From assembly GCF_003149515.1 (NCBI RefSeq), contig NZ_CP029145.1, forward strand, positions 3,286,001 through 3,350,000: 64,000 bases of DNA, in the 5' to 3' direction. The position numbers and the translations under genes are program-made. Within the stretch, counting starts at the first letter, position 1. Every line of letters starts with the position of its first letter. The stretch comes from Hymenobacter nivis. GTDB taxonomy: Bacteria > Bacteroidota > Bacteroidia > Cytophagales > Hymenobacteraceae. Below the pieces are notes generated by a model. That model made no database searches. It worked only from the letters and a program-made list of their open reading frames with translations, and was not told where the DNA came from. Below, one piece after another: positions 44,905 through 52,974 of the stretch.

Positions 44905-46017
44905 CTACACGCCGGCGCTGATGAGGGTGGTAGTAGTGGTGCTGGCAAACAGGCCGCCTTCTTTTTCCACCACTTCCACGAGGCGGTAGTTCAGCTCTTC
45001 CTTCGTGTCGAGGTATTCGTCGTAGCTGCTGGTTTCGACGAAGTACTGCACGGTTACTTCTTTGCCGTTAGGCGTGAGGGCGTTGAATTTCATCTGCACA
45101 TCCTGCGTCACGAGCGGGTGCGCCTGCACGGCGGCAATGGAGCCGGCGATGATGGCGTGGAGCTGGGTGCTGGTGGTGCGCTGGTCGAAAATGAGTGTAA
45201 AGCCCACCCGGCGCGCCGTGCGCAGCGAGAGGTTATCCAACGGCTTGTCGATCATGCTTTTGTTGGGCACGGTGAGGTAGCTTTTTTCGGCCGTGCGCAG
45301 GCGGGTGCTGCGGAAGCCAATTTTTTCCACCGTGCCGCTCACGTTGCCGGCCGTCACGAGGTCGCCCACGCCGAAGGGCTGGTCGAGGAAGATAGTGAAC
45401 GAGGCGAGCAGGTTTTCCAGGCTCTCTTTAGCGGCGAAGGCCACGGCCAGGCCCCCAATGCCCAGGCCCCCAATGAGGGCCGTCACGTTCACGCCAAATA
45501 CCTGGCCCAGCGCCACCAAAAGGCCGATGACGGAGATGAATACCTTCAGCAAGTCTTTGGCAAAGGGCAGAAACTGATTGTCGAGGCGGTTGGCGCCCAC
45601 GGCCTTGAGGACAGCGCGGCGCTGCACCACCAGCAGCGCAAAATCGACGAGCCGCGTGATGCCCCACACCACCGCCGTAATCACGCCCAGGTGGAACAGG
45701 CCCAGCAGCGCCACCTTGGGCCAGGGCTCGACGCTGGGCACGCCCCGCAACGGCAGCGGGTAGCGAATCAGGCCAAAGGCGAGGTAAAACGTCACCAGGA
45801 ACAGCAGGATGCTCAGGGGCTGGATGAGCAGGTCGTGCAGCTCCGTTTCGCTCACGCCGGCCGTGTAGCGCTTGGTAAGGCGGAACAGCACGGCACTGAC
45901 CAGGCGCGAGAGCAACCGGTTCAGGGCCCCGCCCAGCACCAACACCAGCAGGGCCCATGCGTAGTCGATCAGCTCGTTGCCCAGCACTTGGTGGTGTAGA
46001 AAAGAAGGTATTTCCAT
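44905..46017 (-). CDS. MscS-family mechanosensitive channel
   Basis: 370 residues, about five membrane segments in the first 175 residues. The pore helix/MscS signature is GVNVTALIGGLGIGGLAVAF (TM3-like) followed by AAKESLENLLASFTIFLDQP and FGVGDLVTAGNVSGTVEKIG of the beta domain. Downstream STRLRTAEKSYLTVPNKSMI and the cytoplasmic domain end at FASTTTTTLISAGV. These channels open under membrane tension to release osmolytes. Gene starts divergently from the ArsR-like regulator and shares the 240-bp intergenic region. Confidence 0.92.
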   Translation of the reverse strand: MEIPSFLHHQVLGNELIDYAWALLVLVLGGALNRLLSRLVSAVLFRLTKRYTAGVSETELHDLLIQPLSILLFLVTFYLAFGLIRYPLPLRGVPSVEPWPKVALLGLFHLGVITAVVWGITRLVDFALLVVQRRAVLKAVGANRLDNQFLPFAKDLLKVFISVIGLLVALGQVFGVNVTALIGGLGIGGLAVAFAAKESLENLLASFTIFLDQPFGVGDLVTAGNVSGTVEKIGFRSTRLRTAEKSYLTVPNKSMIDKPLDNLSLRTARRVGFTLIFDQRTTSTQLHAIIAGSIAAVQAHPLVTQDVQMKFNALTPNGKEVTVQYFVETSSYDEYLDTKEELNYRLVEVVEKEGGLFASTTTTTLISAGV

Positions 46018-46190
46018 GCTTAATTTTGAGGACGAAAAACAAATTACTGTCGAGTCCTAATACGCTTCTAGGCGCTGACCTGTTGGTTTTGGGAGCTGGT
46101 AGGCCCCCGTGCTCTAGGCCCCGCCGGGGCTTGGTCCGAAAGTTATATCGGGATTGGGCCGAACCATATTACAAAAGATATTGTATTAGA

Positions 46191-46233
46191 TTTATTCTAG
46201 ATTTGTAGAATACACATGCTAGATTTGTAGAAT
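46191..46233. promoter_or_regulatory. Paired operator-like palindromes upstream of the ArsR-like gene
   Basis: CTAGATTTGTAGAAT occurs twice, at 46197-46211 and 46219-46233, 22 bp (two helical turns) apart. With flanking bases each copy is a palindrome of the form ATnCTA-N6-TAGAAT. They lie 25-60 bp before the regulator start, as expected for autoregulation, and could also affect the divergent MscS gene. Confidence 0.6.
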
Positions 46234-46257
46234 GACCAGGCCCAATTAAACTACTGC

Positions 46258-46578
46258 ATGAAACCTCTTCTTTCGCGCGTTGAAGCGCAACAGCTGGACC
46301 GCGCCGCGGCCATGTTAAAAGTTCTCTCTCACCCCAAGCGTCTGGCCATCGTCGACCTGCTCGGCAAAGGCAAAGGCAAAGATAACCAACTGTCCGTCAC
46401 CGATATCTATCAAGCATTAGACCTGCCGCAGGCCATTGCCTCCCAGCACCTCATCACCCTCAAAGACCGGGGCGTGTTGAAGTCGACTAAAGTGGGCACC
46501 AAGATTTACTATTCGCTGGCCGTGCCCCAACTGCTGAAGGTTATCGATACGCTGGAAGATTATTCAAGCAAGGTTTAG
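46258..46578 (+). CDS. ArsR-like winged-helix transcriptional regulator
   Basis: 106 residues. The fold is a winged HTH: AAMLKVLSHPKRLAIVDLLG, the recognition region LSVTDIYQALDLPQAIASQH and LITLKDRGVLKSTKVGTKIY as the wing. The Cys or His metal-binding positions of metal-sensing ArsR proteins are absent, so it may sense something other than metals or act constitutively. It is small and autonomous. The paired palindromes upstream are probably its operators. Confidence 0.9.
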   Translation: MKPLLSRVEAQQLDRAAAMLKVLSHPKRLAIVDLLGKGKGKDNQLSVTDIYQALDLPQAIASQHLITLKDRGVLKSTKVGTKIYYSLAVPQLLKVIDTLEDYSSKV

Positions 46579-46598
46579 CGCTACCCCACTAGCCTTCC

Positions 46599-46642
46599 AC
46601 GCAAAAAGGCCACCCTTCGGGGCGGCCTTTTTGCGTTTTTTT
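46599..46642. terminator. Bidirectional terminator between the ArsR-like gene and hemA
   Basis: ACGCAAAAAGGCC / GGCCTTTTTGCGT arms around an ACCCTTCGGGGC loop, followed by TTTTTT. The two genes converge here. Confidence 0.88.
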
Positions 46643-46664
46643 AAGTTATTTTTTGGACGGCCAG

Positions 46665-47942
46665 CTAGGCGACTGGCTGCCGTTCGAGGTCGAAGAGGTT
46701 GCTGAGCAGCTCCATCAGCTGGCCGGCCTCGGCTTCGTCGCGCTGGCAGGCTGCCTTGAGGTGCAGCACCTGCTGCTTGAGTACTTTTTGCATCAGCGAG
46801 CGGGTCACCTCGTCAAGCAGCTTGCTTTCGGCGGGGGTGGCCTTCTTCTGGTAGCGGTCCAGCTCTTCGAGGCGCAGCTGCTCAAGGGTCGCTTTTACCT
46901 TTTGGATAATGGGCGAGACCAGCATCTCCTTGGCCCAGCTTTGCATACCGGCAATGCTCTCGGCAATAATGGCGCGCACCTGGGGCACGGCGGCCAGGCG
47001 CATTTCCAGGGCGGCGGAGGCCTTGCTCTGGATGGCGTCGACGTTGTAAACCAGTACGCCGGGCACCAGCTCCACGTCGGGGGCGATGCTGCGGGGCACA
47101 CTCAGGTCGATGAAGAACTTGAAGCTCAGCACATCGAGGTGCTGCACCAGCTCAGGGGTGAAGAACGGCTCGCTGCGGTTGATGGACGAAATAATGACGT
47201 CGGCCTCACGCAGGGCCCCGGTAAGGTCTTCAAAGTTGACTACTCTGAGGCTGCCGCATTCTTCGGCCAGGGCGTCGGCCTTGCTGCGGGTGCGGTTGCA
47301 GAGCATGACGCTGGCAAACGCCTTGCTGCCGGCCAGGTGGCGGCACACGTCGGCCCCGATTTCGCCCAGGCCCACCACCAGCACGCGGGGGTTGGCCACG
47401 TCGGCGGTTAGCTCCTCGGCCAGCTCCACGGTGGCGTAGCTCATGGACGCGGCCCCGTCGCGGAAACGCGTTTCGGTTTGCACGCGCTTGTTGGTGAAGA
47501 AGATGGTGTGCAGCAGGCGGTGCAGGAAGGGCCCCGCGGCGTCGGCATCGGCCGACCACTGGTAGGCCATTTTCACTTGGTTGCTGATTTGCAGGTCGCC
47601 CACCACCTGGGCATCGAGGCCCATAGCCACATCAAACAAATGCTGCACGGCATCGTCGGCCACGGTCAGCAAGTCAAAGTAAGGCAAGAAGTTACCCACG
47701 TCGGGCCGCCCTTTGAGGGCCCCCAGTGCGAGAATAATTTCGCGGCTGCGGTCATCGTCGGCCGCGTAGTACACCTCGGTGCGGTTGCAGGTGCTGAGGA
47801 CGAGCAGGTCGGATAGGCCCAACTCTTGGCGCAGCGCATTCAGGAAACGGCGACAAGCGGCTTCGTCCAAGGCCAGCAACTCGCGAATGGCGAGGGGGGC
47901 TTTTTTGAACGAAAGGCTAACGGCCTTAAACGGGTGGGACAT
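46665..47942 (-). CDS. hemA: Glutamyl-tRNA reductase
   Basis: 425 residues from ATG 47942 (MSHPFKAVSLSFKKAPLAIR). Reduces Glu-tRNA(Glu) to glutamate-1-semialdehyde, the first step of C5 tetrapyrrole synthesis. The catalytic Cys is in LLVLSTCNRTEVYYA. The segment GLDAQVVGDLQISNQVKMAY binds tRNA/substrate; the NADPH Rossmann motif is VLVVGLGEIGADVCRHLAGS; DVIISSINRSEPFF follows. The C-terminal part is a dimerisation helix region. The longer frame start at 47969 is not preferred. A TAATTTTG word 27-34 nt upstream is a candidate -7 box. hemL/hemB are not nearby. Confidence 0.95.
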   Translation of the reverse strand: MSHPFKAVSLSFKKAPLAIRELLALDEAACRRFLNALRQELGLSDLLVLSTCNRTEVYYAADDDRSREIILALGALKGRPDVGNFLPYFDLLTVADDAVQHLFDVAMGLDAQVVGDLQISNQVKMAYQWSADADAAGPFLHRLLHTIFFTNKRVQTETRFRDGAASMSYATVELAEELTADVANPRVLVVGLGEIGADVCRHLAGSKAFASVMLCNRTRSKADALAEECGSLRVVNFEDLTGALREADVIISSINRSEPFFTPELVQHLDVLSFKFFIDLSVPRSIAPDVELVPGVLVYNVDAIQSKASAALEMRLAAVPQVRAIIAESIAGMQSWAKEMLVSPIIQKVKATLEQLRLEELDRYQKKATPAESKLLDEVTRSLMQKVLKQQVLHLKAACQRDEAEAGQLMELLSNLFDLERQPVA

Positions 47943-48085
47943 AAGGAAGCCGGGAGGAAACCGGGCCACAAAATTACGGCTGGATTGACAAAGATTAAAA
48001 CAGCTTAATCATGGATAGGGTTCGCGCTTGGCAAAGCATTTATTTACCAGCCGAACTGCCGGCCATTCTGGCTAAACGGCGGCTG

Positions 48086-48093
48086 TACATTTG
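48086..48093 (+). promoter_or_regulatory. -7 box of the DMT transporter gene (TACATTTG)
   Basis: TACATTTG ends 4 nt before ATG 48098, consistent with a leaderless mRNA and against the longer frame from 48011. Confidence 0.6.
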
Positions 48094-48097
48094 CACT

Positions 48098-49093
48098 ATG
48101 CCCGTACCTACCCCGCCGGCGGCCCTGCCCGTTTCCATCCCAGCCGCCGTGGCTACAGCTTCCAAAACCCCATTGGGGGCCCCGGCCGTGGCGCCCGCAC
48201 CGCCACCCACGTCCGCCGCGGCCTGGGGCCTGCTGCTGCTGCTGGCCGCCATTTGGGGCACGTCGTTCATCCTGATGAAGAAGGGCCTAGTGGTGTTTTC
48301 GGCCCTGGAGCTGGGTGCCTGCCGCGTGAGCGTGGCGGCGCTGCTGCTACTGCCGTTTGCCCTGCGCCACGTGGGGCGCGTCGAGCGCAGCCGCTTCAAG
48401 TGGCTGGCGCTGAGCGGTGTGGTAGGCACGCTGCTGCCCGCGTTTCTGTTCGCCTACGCCGAAACGCGGCTGGCCTCGGGGCTGGCGGGTGTGCTCAACG
48501 CCCTCACGGCGGTGTTTGCACTGCTGGTGGGGGCCCTGCTGTTTGGGCAGCGCCTCACGGGGGCCCGCACGCTGGGCGTGGGCCTGGGCCTGCTGGGCAC
48601 GGTGGTGCTCATGGGCCTGGGCGGTGCCGGCGCGGCCACTGCGCCCGCCGGGGCCAGCAACGCCTGGTATGGCCTCTATATTGTGGCAGCTACGGTGGGC
48701 TACGGCTTGAGCGTGAACGTGATAAAATATAAATTAAGCGGCCTCAAGCCCCTTGCCGTTACGGCGGTGCTACTGCTGCTCATTGGGGGCCCGGCGCTGG
48801 CTTACCTGCTGCTGGGCACTGGTTTCGTGCACAAGCTGACGGTGGCGCCGGGGGCCTGGACGGCGTTTGGCTACATAGCCCTGCTGGCCACCATGAGCAC
48901 AGCGGTGGCCATGGTGCTGTTCAACAAGCTCATCCAGCAGTCCACGGCGCTGTTTGCCTCGTCCAGTACCTACCTCATCCCCATCGTGGCGCTGGGCCTG
49001 GGGGCCCTCGACGGCGAGGCCTTCAACCTATGGCACGCGGCGGGCATGGCCATCATTCTGGCCGGCGTGTTCATCATCCACCGGGCGCGGTGA
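48098..49093 (+). CDS. EamA-family (DMT) transporter
   Basis: 331 residues with two EamA repeats and ten membrane segments: WGLLLLLAAIWGTSFILMKK starts repeat 1, and AWYGLYIVAATVGYGLSVNV starts repeat 2. The family is drug/metabolite exporters; substrate unknown. A Pro/Ala-rich stretch of about 40 residues precedes the first helix. The -7 box 4 nt upstream fixes the start at 48098. The frame from 48011 (MDRVRAWQSI) would include the promoter. Divergent from hemA. Confidence 0.9.
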   Translation: MPVPTPPAALPVSIPAAVATASKTPLGAPAVAPAPPPTSAAAWGLLLLLAAIWGTSFILMKKGLVVFSALELGACRVSVAALLLLPFALRHVGRVERSRFKWLALSGVVGTLLPAFLFAYAETRLASGLAGVLNALTAVFALLVGALLFGQRLTGARTLGVGLGLLGTVVLMGLGGAGAATAPAGASNAWYGLYIVAATVGYGLSVNVIKYKLSGLKPLAVTAVLLLLIGGPALAYLLLGTGFVHKLTVAPGAWTAFGYIALLATMSTAVAMVLFNKLIQQSTALFASSSTYLIPIVALGLGALDGEAFNLWHAAGMAIILAGVFIIHRAR

Positions 49094-49135
49094 ATCGGTG
49101 AGTTGGTGAATAAAGATCCACTCACTCATTCACAT
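49091..49135. repeat. REP-like sequence at the 3' end of the REP-associated transposase gene
   Basis: ggtgaatcggtgagttggtg and its inverted arm cactcactcattcac overlap the C-terminal codons of the transposase. Similar to the sequence at 4918-4985. Confidence 0.65.
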
Positions 49136-49685
49136 AAGGCCACGCCTGGAACCGCTGGGGTAAGCCGGCGGCGCGGGCGTTGCCGGCCACGTAGGCCAAA
49201 ATCCGCGTTAGTTCGGCCTCGTCCCCCACGGCGTACTCGTGCCAGCCGGCTTGCCAGAAATTGGCTTCGGGCGGCAGCTTGGGGCGCACGAGGCGGCGGC
49301 AGTTGGTGCCGGTACGCAGGTGCAGCAGGTCCAGGGCTTTGGGGAAGGAGAGGCCGCTCGCGGCGGGCAAATGCAGCACGAGGTGGGCGTGGTTGGGCAG
49401 GATGGCGAAGCCGTGCACCACGAAGCCGGTTTCCGCCAGCATCAGGGTTTCGCCGGCCAGCGCCTCGGCTATTTTCTCGTGGTCGAAATACGCCGGGCCG
49501 CTGGGGCCCCGGTCGAGCACGGCGTCGAACCGGGCGAAGAACTGCTTTTGGGCCCGGTGGTGGTCGGCGCCGGCCGGCTGGGGTTGGCGCAGCGTGGCGG
49601 CTAGCTCGCGCCCCGCAGCGGCCGGAATGGTGCCGTGCAGGCGGAAGGTGAGCAGGGCGGTTTCGCCGGGCGGCAGCATGGGCAT
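49122..49685 (-). CDS. REP-associated tyrosine transposase (Y1_Tnp family)
   Basis: 187 residues from ATG 49685 (MPMLPPGETALLTFRLHGTI). The IS200/Y1 transposase-like fold shows the metal-binding HUH region as HGFAILPNHAHLVLHLP and the catalytic Tyr in ELTRILAYVAGNARAAGL; the family also shows FWQAGWHEYAVGDEAEL. Members bind and may mobilise REP/BIME palindromes but lack IS ends. The start codon overlaps the permease stop (TAATG), so translation is coupled. The last codons are part of a REP-like palindrome. Looks complete. Confidence 0.85.
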   Translation of the reverse strand: MPMLPPGETALLTFRLHGTIPAAAGRELAATLRQPQPAGADHHRAQKQFFARFDAVLDRGPSGPAYFDHEKIAEALAGETLMLAETGFVVHGFAILPNHAHLVLHLPAASGLSFPKALDLLHLRTGTNCRRLVRPKLPPEANFWQAGWHEYAVGDEAELTRILAYVAGNARAAGLPQRFQAWPYVNE

Positions 49686-51430
49686 TAGGAGGCCACCGGG
49701 GCCCCGGCCTGCCCCAGCCGCGAGTGCTTGTAGCCGTAGCCGAAGTACACCACCAGCCCAATCAGCAGCCAGATGAAAAACAGCACCCAGTTGCTGATGC
49801 CGAGTTGCGTCATCAGATACAGGTTGATGAGCAGGCCCAGGGTGGGCAGCAGCGAGAGGCTTTTCTGGAACGACACCACCGCCAGGCCCCCGCAAAACAG
49901 CAGGAACACGAGCATCGGGATTTGGTGGCGGAAGCCCTCGTAGCCCTCGCCGAAGCTGGCCAGGTGGGCGAAGGTGCGCACCTCGGCTTGGTTGTAGTGC
50001 CAGAGCAAGGCCCCACCGATTACTAAAATGGTTATCACTAGCCACTTGCCGTTGAGGTACGGCACCGTGAAGCGGGCCTCGGAGCGGCCGTAGGGGTCGA
50101 TGATGAGGATGCCGCCGCAGACGAGCGCAAAGGCGAACAGGGTGCCGATGCTGGTGAGGTCCACCACCAGGTCCATGTTCAATATCAGGGCCGGCACGCC
50201 CACGAAAATGCCCGTGATGATGGTGGCGAACGAAGGCGTATGGAAGCGCGGGTGGATGTGGGTGAACACCTTGGGCAGCAGGCCGTCGCGGGCCATCGTG
50301 AGCCAGATGCGCGGCTGCCCCAGCTGGAACACCAGCAGCACCGAGGCCATCGCAAACACGGCGCTGACGGCTACCAGGCCCGAGAGGCGCGGCAGGCCCA
50401 CTTTGGCAAACACGAAGGAAAGCGGGTCGCCCACCCCCAACTCCGTGTAGCTCACCATGCCGGTGAGCACCAGCGTGATAACCACGTAGAGCACCGTGCA
50501 GATGATGAGGGCGTACATCATGGCCCGGGGCAAGTCGCGCTGTGGGTTTTTGCACTCCTCGGCGGTGGTGGAAATGGCGTCGAAGCCGATGTAGGCGAAG
50601 AACACCGCCGACACGCCCTTGAGCACGCCGCCCACACCGTGGGGCGCAAACGGGTGCCAGTTGGCTGGCTTGATATAGAAGGCCCCCACGGCAATGACCA
50701 CCGCCACCACAATCAACTTCAACACCACCAGCAGGTTGGAGGCGTACTTGCTTTCCTTGATGCCGATGTACACGAGGCAGGTGATGAGCACCGTGATGCC
50801 AAAAGCCGGCACGTCGGCCACCAGGTGCCAATCGCCAAACAGCACCGGTGCCGAGTTCCAGATTTTGTAGCCTTCGAGCTGGGCCGGCGTGGCCTGGGCC
50901 AGTGGCAGGTGGGCTTCCATGAGGGCCACCACGGCGGCGTAGCCCTGGTAGGCCCCCTGGGCCCCGGTACTGAGGTAGGCCGGGATGTGCCACCCAATGC
51001 CATCCATCAGGCTTGTAAAGTAGTCACTCCACGAAATGGCCACCACGATGTTGCCCACCGTGTACTCCATGATGAGGGCCCAGCCGATGATCCAGGCGGC
51101 CAGCTCGCCGAACGAAGCGTAGGCGTAGGTGTAGGCCGAGCCGCTGACCGGAATGGTGGCTGCGAACTGGGCGTAGCACAACGCCGAAAATGCGCAGGCC
51201 ACGGCCGTGAACACGAACAGCATCGACACGGCGGGGCCCCCGTCGAGGCTGGCTTTGCCGATGGTGCTGAAGATACCGGCCCCGATGATGGCCGCGATGC
51301 CCAGCCCGGTGAGGTCGCGCACGGTGAGGTGGCGTTCGAGGCCACCGCCGGGCCCCTCGTGGTCGGCGGGCGGGTTTTGCAGGATGGCCGCGATGGTTTT
51401 GCGGCGGAAAAGAGAATTATCGGAACGCAT
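49685..51430 (-). CDS. APC-family amino acid permease
   Basis: 581 residues with about 12-14 membrane helices. The N-terminal hallmark is LTGLGIAAIIGAGIFSTIGK, typical of cationic-amino-acid-transporter-like APC proteins, and SGSAYTYAYASFGELAAWII follows. A long loop carries the segment QGAYQGYAAVVALMEAHLP. It probably imports or exchanges amino acids; the substrate is not evident. Its stop TAA overlaps the ATG of the REP-associated transposase by one base. Confidence 0.9.
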   Translation of the reverse strand: MRSDNSLFRRKTIAAILQNPPADHEGPGGGLERHLTVRDLTGLGIAAIIGAGIFSTIGKASLDGGPAVSMLFVFTAVACAFSALCYAQFAATIPVSGSAYTYAYASFGELAAWIIGWALIMEYTVGNIVVAISWSDYFTSLMDGIGWHIPAYLSTGAQGAYQGYAAVVALMEAHLPLAQATPAQLEGYKIWNSAPVLFGDWHLVADVPAFGITVLITCLVYIGIKESKYASNLLVVLKLIVVAVVIAVGAFYIKPANWHPFAPHGVGGVLKGVSAVFFAYIGFDAISTTAEECKNPQRDLPRAMMYALIICTVLYVVITLVLTGMVSYTELGVGDPLSFVFAKVGLPRLSGLVAVSAVFAMASVLLVFQLGQPRIWLTMARDGLLPKVFTHIHPRFHTPSFATIITGIFVGVPALILNMDLVVDLTSIGTLFAFALVCGGILIIDPYGRSEARFTVPYLNGKWLVITILVIGGALLWHYNQAEVRTFAHLASFGEGYEGFRHQIPMLVFLLFCGGLAVVSFQKSLSLLPTLGLLINLYLMTQLGISNWVLFFIWLLIGLVVYFGYGYKHSRLGQAGAPVAS

Positions 51431-51511
51431 GAACGGCGAGCGGGGCGGGTTTGAGGGGCAAAAGATAGGGCCCCTGGGCGGCTTATGGTTTGCCGGGGGC
51501 CCGCCGCCGCC

Positions 51512-52012
51512 TTAGCGCAGCAGGCTGCTCAGCACGCTGCCGCCCACGCTCAGCACGGCCGAACCGCTGCCGATGCGCACCGGCACGCCCACCGATACGG
51601 TGCCCATGCCGCCGCCGTAGCCGCTGTAACTGTTGCCGTAAGGCCCGTTGCGCTGGGCCAGCGGCGCAAAGCCGGCGTTGGCTGGCAGGGCGCCGCCCTC
51701 GGGGCCGTAGCCCCCCTCCGCGCCGTAGGCTTGCAGCCGGTAGGGAGCAAATGTGTACTGCACAAAAGGACGCGGCCGGCCGGTGGCGCTCGTGCCCAGC
51801 TGGTAGCGCAGGTAGGGCTGCACCCCGTAGCCGTAAGCCGCGGGGGTACTTAGCGGCACGTAGCCGCCCACCGCGTAGGCCCCCGCCAGAAAATGCCCCT
51901 TGCTGGGCGCCGCCGGGGCCGGGACTTCCAGCCCCAGCGCGCCCGACTGGGCATGGCCCGCCAAGGGCGTGAGCAATAGCACGAGCGAAGCCATTCGGAA
52001 AGAAAGAGCCAT
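51512..52012 (-). CDS. Secreted Gly/Tyr-rich protein of unknown function
   Basis: 166 residues from ATG 52012 with a signal peptide (MALSFRMASLVLLLTPLAGHA-Q). The mature protein is rich in Gly, Tyr, Pro and Ser (FLAGAYAVGGYVPLSTPAAY, GNSYSGYGGGMGTVSVGV) and may form a small beta structure. I recognise no family. Longer frame from 52060 lacks a better signal peptide. Alone, between the permease and a convergent-divergent gene pair. Confidence 0.6.
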   Translation of the reverse strand: MALSFRMASLVLLLTPLAGHAQSGALGLEVPAPAAPSKGHFLAGAYAVGGYVPLSTPAAYGYGVQPYLRYQLGTSATGRPRPFVQYTFAPYRLQAYGAEGGYGPEGGALPANAGFAPLAQRNGPYGNSYSGYGGGMGTVSVGVPVRIGSGSAVLSVGGSVLSSLLR

Positions 52013-52173
52013 AACAAACAAAGAAAAGGGCGTGGGTACCGCCGGTTCAAGCCTGCCCAAGGTACAAGGTTTTGCAGGGATGGCCGGGCGGGCTACCGGG
52101 TAATCGTGGGGGCCCCGTGTGCAATTGGGAGGGGCGCGGCATCAAGGGAGAAAGCTGCTTTAACTTTCGTCCC

Positions 52174-52923
52174 ATGCCTGCTCGCCCCACCTCCGTTCAC
52201 ATCCCGCAGCCCTGCGCCGAAAGCTGGGCCGCCATGACGCCCCGGGGCCCCGGCCGCCACTGCGCCGCCTGCCAAAAAACGGTGGTGGACTTCACCCAGA
52301 AAACGGACGCCGAAATCCTGGCCGTGTTACAGCACGCGGCCGGCCGCACCTGCGGCCGGTTCGCGGCGGGGCAGCTGGGCCGGCCCTTGCGGCCGCTGGC
52401 CGTGGGGGCCCCCAGCCGCTGGCAGGCCTGGCTGGCGGCCGCTGTGGCAGTGTGGGGGTTGCGGGAAGGCGCAGGCGCGGCGGCCCGGGCGCAGGTGCCG
52501 GTAGAGCAGGGGCCCCGACCAGTAGAACGAAAGGTGGGCCAAGCGGCGGCCGCTGTTGCGCCAACGGCTGTGGTGCTTCACGGGGTGGTACTGGACTCGG
52601 CTACCCGGCAGGGCTTGCCCGGCGTAACTGTTTTACTGAAAAGCACACTGATTGGCATCAGCACGGGTGATGACGGCCGCTTCGCGTTGGAAGTACCAAC
52701 CGAACAGTTGAAGGCCGCTGGAAGGAAAGTGGTGATTTCTTTCGTGGGTTACATCTCGCAGGAAATTATTTTAGAAACTGTGGGTAACGCAGCCCAAATG
52801 CAAATCGTAATGCGTCCCTCACACGCGGATCTGGATGGACTGATTGTGATTAACCGCAAACCCTGGCCGTGGCACCCGCGCCGCTTCTACTACTGGCTCA
52901 CCCGTCCCTTTCGCCGGGGCTAA
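52174..52923 (+). CDS. Carboxypeptidase-regulatory-like domain protein with N-terminal CxxC region
   Basis: 249 residues from ATG 52174 (MPARPTSVHIPQPCAESWAA). N-terminal cysteine motif GRHCAACQKTVVDFTQKT. A membrane helix (WQAWLAAAVAVWGLREGA) and a linker follow, then a CarboxypepD_reg-like beta domain (LHGVVLDSATRQGLPGVTVL, LIGISTGDDGRFALEVP, VVISFVGYISQEIIL). The last 30 residues are basic and aromatic (RKPWPWHPRRFYYWLTRPFR). The layout matches small Bacteroidota proteins found with TonB-linked systems, but no TonB-dependent receptor is adjacent. Function unknown. A TAACTTTC word 5 nt before the ATG is a weak -7 box. Confidence 0.8.
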   Translation: MPARPTSVHIPQPCAESWAAMTPRGPGRHCAACQKTVVDFTQKTDAEILAVLQHAAGRTCGRFAAGQLGRPLRPLAVGAPSRWQAWLAAAVAVWGLREGAGAAARAQVPVEQGPRPVERKVGQAAAAVAPTAVVLHGVVLDSATRQGLPGVTVLLKSTLIGISTGDDGRFALEVPTEQLKAAGRKVVISFVGYISQEIILETVGNAAQMQIVMRPSHADLDGLIVINRKPWPWHPRRFYYWLTRPFRRG

Positions 52924-52974
52924 ATCAGCCATTCCGGCCAAACTTTTCGGGCCCCAAAAGCCTTTTTGGGGGGT

